From DAISJM01 sp036821485 (GTDB taxonomy: Bacteria > Verrucomicrobiota > Kiritimatiellia > CAIQIC01 > JAGNIJ01), in contig DAISJM010000011.1 in NCBI GenBank assembly GCA_036821485.1, positions 1-64,000 on the forward strand: DNA of 64,000 nucleotides. The letters are read 5' to 3'. Shown one piece after another: positions 18,844 to 25,633 of the stretch. Position 1 is the stretch's first letter; each line of letters starts with the position of its first letter. The position numbers and the translations under genes were made by a program. The notes beneath the pieces are model-generated. The model saw only the letters and a list, made by a program, of their open reading frames with translations. It was not told the DNA's origin and did not search any database.

Positions 18844-20064
18844 TCAGCCTTCGCGCAGGACTTTGGTCAGCACCGGGACGACCTCATTGAGATCGCCAAC
18901 GATTCCGTAATCCGCCACGTCGAAGATCGGCGCGTTCGGATCTTTGTTGATCGCCACGATGGTCTGCGACGAATTCATACCGACCAGATGCTGAATCGCG
19001 CCGGAAATTCCGCACGCGATGTACAGCTTAGGGCACACGGTCTTGCCCGTCTGGCCCACCTGGTGGAACGAGGAAATCCAGCCGGAATCGACCGCGCCAC
19101 GGGATGCACCCACGGCCGCGCCCAATTCTTTCGCGAGGTCGTGCAGCAGCGCAAACTTTTCCGGCCCGCCAAGTCCGCGGCCGCCGGAAACGATGATGTC
19201 CGCTTCGGCCACGTTGATCTCGTTGCTCATCTCGCGGATGACTTCGACGACCTTCGAGCGGCCCGCCGTCACGTCCATGACTTCTTCGATGATCTGCCCC
19301 TGCCGGGAAACGTCCGGGGTACCCTTCTTGAAAACCTTGTGGCGTACCGTCGCCATCTGCGGCCGATGATTCGGACAGATGATCGTCGCCATGATGTTGC
19401 CGCCGAACGCCGGGCGCGTCTGGAGCAGAATCTTGTCCTTCTCGTCGATGTCCAGCCCCGTGCAGTCCGCCGTCAGGCCAGTCTTCACACGGATCGCCAC
19501 GCGCGGAATGAACGTACGCCCGATGCTCGTGCCGCCGGCGATGACCGCCTCCGGCTTGTACTTCTTCACCAGCTTGGCAAACACATCCGCATACGCGTCG
19601 GAATCGAAGCCTGCCAGCATGGGATGATCAACCACGAGCACCTTGTCGGCACCATAGCCGAAGAGCTGTGCGGCCTTGTCCTTCACATTGTGCCCCAGCA
19701 GCACAGCCGTCAGTTCGGTGCCGCGCTGCGCCGCCAGTTCGCGGCCCTTGGCCGTGAGTTCAAACGATACGTCCTGGATGACACCATCACGCTGCTCGGC
19801 ATAAACCCAGATGCCCTTGTAGTCGCCGATATTGACCGGGCCGACGACCGGCTCGCCCTTGTCGAGCTTCATGGCTTCAAACTTGCAGGTCGGGACGCAT
19901 GCGCCGCAGAGATTGCAGGACACGTCGACCATGACGATGCGCTTGAACTTGCTGTGAGGCTTGCCCACCTTGTCGCGCATTTCGAGGGCCAGCGAACCGA
20001 AGGGACATGCCTTGATGCACAACCCGCAGCCCGTACATTTTTCGCTACTGATTTCCAATGACAT
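18844..20064 (-). CDS. etfA: Electron-transfer flavoprotein alpha subunit with N-terminal ferredoxin domain
   Basis: A 406-residue protein. Residues 1-65 hold two [4Fe-4S] motifs: CTGCGLCIKACPFG and CNLCGACVPTCKFEA. The rest is EtfA, with the FAD-binding blocks SGGRGLGGPEKF, GASRGAVDSGW, VGQTGKTVCPKLYIACGISG and INKDPNAPIF. Ferredoxin-fused EtfA occurs in anaerobes such as Acetobacterium (caffeyl-CoA reductase, lactate dehydrogenase complexes), where Etf may take part in electron bifurcation. GGGAG sits 8 nt before the ATG at 20064. It is the last gene of the acd-etfB-etfA run, 29 bp after etfB. Whether this Etf bifurcates cannot be decided from the sequence. Confidence 0.93.
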   Translation of the reverse strand: MSLEISSEKCTGCGLCIKACPFGSLALEMRDKVGKPHSKFKRIVMVDVSCNLCGACVPTCKFEAMKLDKGEPVVGPVNIGDYKGIWVYAEQRDGVIQDVSFELTAKGRELAAQRGTELTAVLLGHNVKDKAAQLFGYGADKVLVVDHPMLAGFDSDAYADVFAKLVKKYKPEAVIAGGTSIGRTFIPRVAIRVKTGLTADCTGLDIDEKDKILLQTRPAFGGNIMATIICPNHRPQMATVRHKVFKKGTPDVSRQGQIIEEVMDVTAGRSKVVEVIREMSNEINVAEADIIVSGGRGLGGPEKFALLHDLAKELGAAVGASRGAVDSGWISSFHQVGQTGKTVCPKLYIACGISGAIQHLVGMNSSQTIVAINKDPNAPIFDVADYGIVGDLNEVVPVLTKVLREG

Positions 20065-20093
20065 GGCTCGACTCCCTGAGAAAAACAACCGGG

Positions 20094-20879
20094 TTAGATA
20101 ACCTTCTGGCTCTTGAGTTTTTCGACCAGCTCGCGTGCCGCAAGCAGCGGCTCGGTTCCGTCCAGCCGGATGCCGGACGTCTTTTTCGGCGGCGTGAAAA
20201 TTTTCACGACGCGCGTCGGCGAGCCCTTCAATCCGATCTCCGCCGGATCGGCCTTGGCCGCTTCCGCGGTCAGCACCTTGATCTCCGCCTTCTTCGCGCG
20301 CATACGGCCCTTGAGCGACGCCATGCGCGGAACGTTCATTTCCTTCACCGTGGTCAATACGACCGGCAGCGGCGATTCCATCTTCTCAAACCCGTCCTCA
20401 AACGTGCGCTCGATGCGAACCTTGTCGGCATCAACCTCCATCTTGCGGACGTAGGTGATGACCGGCCAGCCCAGGAACTCGGCGACGCCGGGACCGACCT
20501 GAGCCGTATCGCCGTCGATTGCCTGCTTGCCGCAGAGCACCACATCCACCTTGTCCAAGGCCTTGATGCCCTGCGCAATGGCGTAGGAAGTGGCCCACGT
20601 GTCGGAACCCGCGAACGCGCGGTCGCACAGCAGCACCGCATCATCCGCGCCGCGCGAAAGCGCTTCGCGCAGAGCCACCTCGGCCTGCGGCGGACCCATG
20701 CTGAGTACCGTCACCTTCGCGCCCGACGTCTCTTTCAGGACAAGCGCCGCCTCGAGGGCGTTCTCGTCGAAGGGATTGATGATCGCCTCGACGCCGTCGC
20801 GAACCAGGGTGTTTGTTTCCGGGTTGATCTGGACCTTCGTTGTCCCCGGAACCTGCTTGATGCAAACCACAATGTGCAT
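20094..20879 (-). CDS. etfB: Electron-transfer flavoprotein beta subunit
   Basis: A 261-residue EtfB: MHIVVCIKQVPGTTKVQINP at the N-terminus, then NPFDENALEAAL, ADDAVLLCDRAFAGSDTWAT and the conserved CGKQAIDGDTAQVGPGVAEFLG nucleotide-binding stretch. It forms the heterodimer with EtfA and carries the second nucleotide (FAD or AMP). GAGG lies 7 nt before the ATG. It sits between acd and etfA on the minus strand; the preceding 96-bp gap contains a direct and inverted repeat cluster. Confidence 0.95.
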   Translation of the reverse strand: MHIVVCIKQVPGTTKVQINPETNTLVRDGVEAIINPFDENALEAALVLKETSGAKVTVLSMGPPQAEVALREALSRGADDAVLLCDRAFAGSDTWATSYAIAQGIKALDKVDVVLCGKQAIDGDTAQVGPGVAEFLGWPVITYVRKMEVDADKVRIERTFEDGFEKMESPLPVVLTTVKEMNVPRMASLKGRMRAKKAEIKVLTAEAAKADPAEIGLKGSPTRVVKIFTPPKKTSGIRLDGTEPLLAARELVEKLKSQKVI

Positions 20880-20897
20880 GGGATACCTCAGAGACCA

Positions 20898-20973
20898 ATG
20901 GTTGATGGTTTATGGTTGATGGTTTGCGGGAACGCTCCGCTCATCAACCATTTCCCATGAACCATTAACCATT
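20898..20973. repeat. Nested direct and inverted repeats inside the acd-etf operon
   Basis: ATGGTTGATGG occurs at 20899-20909 and again at 20912-20922. CATCAACCAT (20942-20951) and the related CATGAACCATTAACCATT (20956-20973) are the opposite orientation. A stem of GGTTGATG/CATCAACC is extended by GCGG/CCGC around a short loop. It fills nearly all the acd-etfB gap; a role in mRNA processing or differential expression is possible. Confidence 0.6.
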
Positions 20974-20975
20974 CT

Positions 20976-22148
20976 TCACTTCTTCGCGGACGCGTATTCC
21001 TTGATCAGCGCCGCGCCGATCACATCGCGCTGGATCTGATTGGTGCCTTCGTAGATCTGGAGAATCTTCGCGTCGCGCATCATCTTCTCCACCGGGTACT
21101 CCTTCATGTAGCCGTACCCGCCGAGCATCTGCACCGCGTTCGTCGTGACCTTCATCGCCACGTCGGTCGCGTACAGCTTGATCATCGCGGAGAACTTGGA
21201 GTAATCCTTCGCGCCCGAGTCCACCGTGCGGCAGACCGCGTACAGCAGCGCGCGGGAAGCCTCGATCTCGGTGGCCATGTCCGCCAGCATCCACTGGTAG
21301 CCCTGGTTCGCGATGATCGGCTTGCCGAACTGCACGCGCTGACGGGCGTAGTTCACGATTTCGTCCAGCGCGCCCTGCGCCAGGCCCACGCCCTGCGCCG
21401 CAATGCCGGGCCGGGAAACATCGAAGGTCCGCATCGCGAGGATGAAGCCCATGCCTTCGCGACCGATGAGGTTCGCTTTCGGCACTTCCGCATCTTCGAA
21501 AATCAATTCGCGGGTGGCCGAGGCGTGAATGCCGAGCTTGTTCTCTTTCTTGCCGAACTTGAAGCCGGGCATCCCCTTTTCCACGATGAAGCATGACACG
21601 CCGCGCGCACCCTTGCTGCGATCCGTAACGGCCAGGACCGTGTACGTATCGGCCTCGCCGCCGTTCGTGATCCACTGCTTGGTACCGTTGAGAATGTACT
21701 TGTCCCCCTTGAGGACGGCCGTCGTCTGAATGCCGCCCGCATCGCTGCCCGCGTTGGGCTCGGTCAGCGCGAACGCGGCGAGCTTCTCGCCGGACGCCAA
21801 AGGCGGAAGGTACTTCTTCTTCTGCTCATCCGAGGCACCGATCAGAATCGGGTCGGCGCCGAGCGCGTTGGCGGCGTAGGAAACGGACACGCCGATACAA
21901 ACGCGGCTGAGTTCTTCGATGGCGACGATGAAATCGAGCGAGCTTTCGGCACCAAAACCACCGTATTCCGAGGGGATGTACAACCCCATCAGGTCCATCT
22001 TGCCCAGCTCGGACAGAATCGCACGGGGAAATTCTTCCTTTTCGTCCAATTCGGCGCGGACCGGTTTGACGCGGGTTTCCGCGAATTCACGAACCATGTC
22101 CCTGATCTCGATCTGCGATTCCGTCAGCCCATAATTCAGCTCGGCCAT
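20976..22148 (-). CDS. Acyl-CoA dehydrogenase (short-chain / butyryl-CoA type)
   Basis: A 390-residue flavoprotein oxidising acyl-CoA or, with Etf, reducing enoyl-CoA. Signatures: FALTEPNAGSDAGG (FAD/substrate), YILNGTKQWITNGGEADTY, QGVGLAQGALDE, RVQFGKPI, and the C-terminal GGYGYMKEYPVEKMMRDAKI and YEGTNQIQRDVI. Glu of YEGTNQIQ is the position of the catalytic base in butyryl/short-chain enzymes. An ATG two codons upstream abuts the Shine-Dalgarno GGGAGGAG with no spacing, so the ATG at 22148 is the better start. It is first of a run with etfB and etfA, whose products would take its electrons. Confidence 0.95.
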   Translation of the reverse strand: MAELNYGLTESQIEIRDMVREFAETRVKPVRAELDEKEEFPRAILSELGKMDLMGLYIPSEYGGFGAESSLDFIVAIEELSRVCIGVSVSYAANALGADPILIGASDEQKKKYLPPLASGEKLAAFALTEPNAGSDAGGIQTTAVLKGDKYILNGTKQWITNGGEADTYTVLAVTDRSKGARGVSCFIVEKGMPGFKFGKKENKLGIHASATRELIFEDAEVPKANLIGREGMGFILAMRTFDVSRPGIAAQGVGLAQGALDEIVNYARQRVQFGKPIIANQGYQWMLADMATEIEASRALLYAVCRTVDSGAKDYSKFSAMIKLYATDVAMKVTTNAVQMLGGYGYMKEYPVEKMMRDAKILQIYEGTNQIQRDVIGAALIKEYASAKK

Positions 22149-22310
22149 GACCATCTCCTCCCAATGCAGTTTTCAGCTATCTAATGAATAATAGGTATTA
22201 CGTCCAGCCCACGACCGGCACAACCCTTGAGCCGGAGCGGCGCACAGTAAAAACTCTTTCCCCTCCGGAATCAATCGTTTTGTTGGGTCTTTGCTCTGCC
22301 CCCAATGGGC

Positions 22311-22338
22311 TTGTCCCGACAGCTTTATCCGCTAGACT
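22311..22338 (+). promoter_or_regulatory. Candidate promoter of the methyltransferase gene
   Basis: TTGTCC (22311-22316), 16-bp spacer, TAGACT (22333-22338). The leader would be about 17 nt and lacks a Shine-Dalgarno. The same layout recurs at 41604-41631. Confidence 0.45.
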
Positions 22339-22361
22339 GACCCCGTGCGCACACATCGCCC

Positions 22362-23381
22362 ATGAAGAAAGCAGCCCAGAACATTCTGCACAAGCTTCTG
22401 CGGCTGGCCCGCAGGCACCCGGGCCTCGCCTGGATGCTCGAGGAGGATGCCCTCCAACATCTGCAACTCACCCCCGATATGCTGGATGGCAAGGATTGGG
22501 TCGCCGTCGACAAATTTTACACGTACACCCGGGAACGCCTCGCCCGCGACCCCGTCTGGCGCTACGGCCCCCTGCGGGTCGCCGAAGTCGCCCACGAGGC
22601 ATTCAACGGACTCTCACTCGCCGTCTCCGTGCCGGGCAGAGCCTATGTCGACCTTGGCTGCGGCTGTCATCACCCCTTCGGCACCTCCACCGTCATGTAC
22701 CTCAACGGCGCGACCGAAACGCTCGCCCTCGATATCACACCCTTCAAGCCCGTGCGTGCCGCCCAGGCCCTCTTTGACCTCCTCGCCGACGCCCTCGTCG
22801 CACCCGCTCGCTGGAATTGGGCCGGCCTTCCCCTCGACGAATTTCGCAATCGCATCTTCTCGTTCGACCTCGACGCGCTGCGGGACGGCCGCATGGACGA
22901 GGGCCTTCGTAGCCTGCCTCTCCGCCACCGGCTCACCAACGTGACTGAACCTCTGCCGCAAAACGCAAAGTTCGACCTCATGTCGTCGCGGGCCGTGCTC
23001 GAACATTTCCCCGACTTTCCCGCGGCCGCGCGCCAGATGTTCAACATGCTGAACCCGGGCGGCGTCGCCACCCATCACATCGATCTCGTCGATCACCGGG
23101 TCTATACCGTCGCCGGCACCACCAGCGCCACCTCCCCCTATCATTTCTGGTCCTTCCTCGCGGAGGACGAGACCTGGTCCGACGGCAATACCAACCGCCT
23201 GCGATCCGCCGAGCTACGCGCCGAATTCGAGAAGGCGGGATTCAAGATCGTCAACTGGCGCGGCGACAAACTCCCCCTCCCCGACGGATTCCGCGCCCGG
23301 TTGAAAGGCCGTTTCGCGGCCATGCCCGACAGCGAACTCGAGATCACCACCGTCTACTGCACCGTACAAAGGCCGGCCTGA
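22362..23381 (+). CDS. Class I SAM-dependent methyltransferase, unknown substrate
   Basis: A 339-residue protein. Motif I is AYVDLGCGCHHPFG (about residues 88-101); the motif-II acidic position is in LALDITPF; post-motif SSRAVLEHFPDFPAAARQM and LNPGGVATHHIDL match Methyltransf_11/12-type enzymes. A hydrophilic N-terminal helical region of about 80 residues precedes the Rossmann fold. Methyltransferases with this HIDLVDH-type ending often modify sugars or accompany glycan synthesis, but no such cluster is seen here. Its start has no Shine-Dalgarno and a short predicted leader. The downstream gap carries the 31-bp-period repeat array. Confidence 0.8.
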   Translation: MKKAAQNILHKLLRLARRHPGLAWMLEEDALQHLQLTPDMLDGKDWVAVDKFYTYTRERLARDPVWRYGPLRVAEVAHEAFNGLSLAVSVPGRAYVDLGCGCHHPFGTSTVMYLNGATETLALDITPFKPVRAAQALFDLLADALVAPARWNWAGLPLDEFRNRIFSFDLDALRDGRMDEGLRSLPLRHRLTNVTEPLPQNAKFDLMSSRAVLEHFPDFPAAARQMFNMLNPGGVATHHIDLVDHRVYTVAGTTSATSPYHFWSFLAEDETWSDGNTNRLRSAELRAEFEKAGFKIVNWRGDKLPLPDGFRARLKGRFAAMPDSELEITTVYCTVQRPA

Positions 23382-23408
23382 ACCGTCCGCCACCGCAATC
23401 CCCGCCGG

Positions 23409-23540
23409 TTTTTCCAACCCGCCTGCGGCGGACAAGCCCTTGGAAAAATGGCCCCTGAATTTTCCAACCCTTGGAAAAATCGACGCGACGTTTTCCAATC
23501 CTTGGAAAAATGGGTTTCTTTTTGTCCAAGGTTCGGAAAA
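23409..23540. repeat. 31-bp-period dyad array TTTTCCAA-N3-TTGGAAAA, copy A
   Basis: Three units with arms TTTTCCAA/TTGGAAAA and 3-nt spacers are centred at 23469 (CCC), 23500 (TCC) and 23531 (GGT, one mismatch in each arm): exact 31-bp steps. A fourth right arm centred at 23438 keeps the phase; its left arm is displaced 19 bp to 23409-23417 by an insertion holding a nested hairpin CCGCC-TGC-GGCGG (23419-23431). The array ends 1 bp before the GH5 lipoprotein ATG. In-frame translation of the array gives spurious FSNPWK/FPTLGK peptides. Confidence 0.9.
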
Positions 23541-23541
23541 G

Positions 23542-25545
23542 ATGCACCCCAGTCCGATGAATCGCCCTTTTCCGACATGGCTTGCCACGCTGGCGCTGGC
23601 CGCGGTATCCCTCGGCCTCGCTGCGTGTACGGTCAAAATGCCCGAGGAGCAGGAGAAAGCAGAACCACCCATGGAGAAGCAAGTCCCCATCTCGTTCACC
23701 GAATCCGAAGGCCCGGCCCCGGAGGGCCCGACCACATTCCCGCCGATTGAACTCAAGGCACCGCCGATGCTGCACGCGCAGGGCACCCAGATCGTGGATC
23801 CCGACGGCAACCCCGTCATCCTCAAGGGCTGCAACCTCGGCAACTGGCTCCTCCTCGAAATGTGGATGCTCGATCTTCGCGGCATTCGCGATCAGTATGA
23901 GTTCGAGTCCATCCTCGCCCAGCGTTTCGGCAAGCCCGAGAAGGACCGCTTGATGGAACTGTACCGCTCGAACTGGATTCGCGAGCGGGACTTCGAGGTG
24001 GTCCGTTCGTTCGGTTTCAATGTCGTCCGCCTGCCCTTCAACTATCGGCTGCTGGAGGACGATGCGCAGCCGTTCCAACTCCGCAAGAATGCGTTCAAGT
24101 GGCTGGACACGGCGATCCGCATGGCGCAGGACTCGGGGCTCTACGTCATCCTCGACATGCACGGCGTCGCCGGCGGCCAGAGCGATGACCACACCACCGG
24201 GCAGGCCGGCCAGAACCGGCTGTGGAGCAGCAAGGAACACCAGCAGCGCCTCGCGTGGCTCTGGAAGGAAATCGCCAACCGCTACAAGAATTCATCCACC
24301 GTCGCGGCCTATGACATTATTAATGAGCCGTATGGAGTGAAGACGCCCGACGATGAGAAGATACTCGTCGAGGTGGCCGACCTTGTCTACAAAACCATCC
24401 GCCCGGTCGACACCAACCACATCATCTTCTTCCCGGCGACGCTGAAGGGGTTCTCGTTCTACGGCACGGCCGCGGAGCACCAGTGGGAGAATGTCGGCTA
24501 TACCGCGCACCATTATCCCGGCCTCTTCGGCGACGACCCCACCGTCGAAGCGCACGGCCGATTCATCAGCCGCGTCATCCCCGCGCAGGACGCGCTCCTG
24601 CGGAAGGCGCAGGTCCCCTTCCTCGTCGGCGAATTCAACGTGGTCCTGCGCAATCTCGGCGGCCCTGCGCTGATGCGGGCCTACTACGACATCTACGGCC
24701 GCAAGGGCTGGGCAGCGACCATGTGGTCCTACAAGTTGGTGACCACGCGCGGCGGCGAACACGAGGACAGTTGGAGCATGGTCAAGAATCTCGATCCCGC
24801 GCCGCCATTCTTCCCGCGCACCTCCAGCAAGGAGGAGATCGAACACTACATCGGCTGGCTCGGCTCGATGGACTACAGCTACTATCGCAATCTCGGCGCC
24901 GCGCTCACGCAACCCGAACCGCCGCCCGTGAACCTGCCCGTCATCACCAACCTTCACACCACGGCGCCTGCGGCCGACATGCTGCCCGGCTGGCAGGGAC
25001 ACGACATCGGGAACGCGCTGCCCGGCGGACAGAAGATCAAGAGCGGTTCGGCGATGGATGTCTATGGCGGCGGTCAGGACATCTGGGGCAAGAGCGACCA
25101 GTTCCGTTTCGTGTCGCGAAAAGTGTCGGGCGATTTCGAACTCACCGGCACGATCCAGCAGCTCGTCGACGCGCACCAGTACTCGAAAGCCGGGTTGATG
25201 ATCAGAGCGACCACCGACCCGGACTCACCGCACGTCCTGCTGAACATCTTCCCGGACGGCGCGGTGCTCCTCGCGTGGCGTGATGAAAAGGGCGGCGGCA
25301 CCGAACAGAAGGTGCAGGACACGCTGATCTTCCCCATTACGCTCCGCATCCGTCGCCGAGGCGAAATGCTGGAGGCCTCCTACTCATCCAACGAGAGAGA
25401 GTGGAAGAAGGTCAAGGTTCACCTCTCCCCGGCGCTCTGCCACGAAGTCGTCGCCGGCTTCGCGGTCCTGAGCCACGACAATAATCTTCTTACCACGGCT
25501 TCGTGGACGGATATCCGGTTCAGCCTCGGGGCGACCGGACCGTAG
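23542..25545 (+). CDS. GH5 lipoprotein glycoside hydrolase
   Basis: A 667-residue lipoprotein: hydrophobic leader then lipobox LAAC (Cys about residue 29). The GH5 barrel (about 75-450) opens with GTQIVDPDGNPVILKGCNLG, the usual start of exo-glucanase-like GH5 members. Catalytic residues: acid/base E262 in DIINEPYG, nucleophile E364 in LVGEFN. The C-terminal 180 residues (WQGHDIGNALPGGQK to SWTDIRFSL) look like a DUF1349-type concanavalin-fold domain. The frame stays open 34 codons upstream but that part is the repeat array; ATG at 23542 (GGAAAAG just before it) gives a clean lipoprotein signal, with ATG at 23557 as alternative. The next gene is a paralogue 88 bp on. Confidence 0.88.
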   Translation: MHPSPMNRPFPTWLATLALAAVSLGLAACTVKMPEEQEKAEPPMEKQVPISFTESEGPAPEGPTTFPPIELKAPPMLHAQGTQIVDPDGNPVILKGCNLGNWLLLEMWMLDLRGIRDQYEFESILAQRFGKPEKDRLMELYRSNWIRERDFEVVRSFGFNVVRLPFNYRLLEDDAQPFQLRKNAFKWLDTAIRMAQDSGLYVILDMHGVAGGQSDDHTTGQAGQNRLWSSKEHQQRLAWLWKEIANRYKNSSTVAAYDIINEPYGVKTPDDEKILVEVADLVYKTIRPVDTNHIIFFPATLKGFSFYGTAAEHQWENVGYTAHHYPGLFGDDPTVEAHGRFISRVIPAQDALLRKAQVPFLVGEFNVVLRNLGGPALMRAYYDIYGRKGWAATMWSYKLVTTRGGEHEDSWSMVKNLDPAPPFFPRTSSKEEIEHYIGWLGSMDYSYYRNLGAALTQPEPPPVNLPVITNLHTTAPAADMLPGWQGHDIGNALPGGQKIKSGSAMDVYGGGQDIWGKSDQFRFVSRKVSGDFELTGTIQQLVDAHQYSKAGLMIRATTDPDSPHVLLNIFPDGAVLLAWRDEKGGGTEQKVQDTLIFPITLRIRRRGEMLEASYSSNEREWKKVKVHLSPALCHEVVAGFAVLSHDNNLLTTASWTDIRFSLGATGP

Positions 25546-25590
25546 TGGCGTGATTCAATCCACGGGGCAAACAGAAGGCTTGCCAAACAA

Positions 25591-25600
25591 CAAACGTTTG
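25591..25600. promoter_or_regulatory. Short CpG-centred palindrome upstream of second GH5
   Basis: CAAACGTTTG, a 10-bp perfect palindrome with the AAACGTTT core common in LacI-family operators, 33 bp before the GTG start. Flanking bases do not extend the symmetry. Confidence 0.35.
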
Positions 25601-25633
25601 CGTACTATGACGCTGTATCAACGGAGAACCGCT

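Noticed and set aside
23409..23540. CRISPR array
   Set aside because: Units are short palindromes with 12-bp gaps that are not spacer-like, and no cas genes are present.
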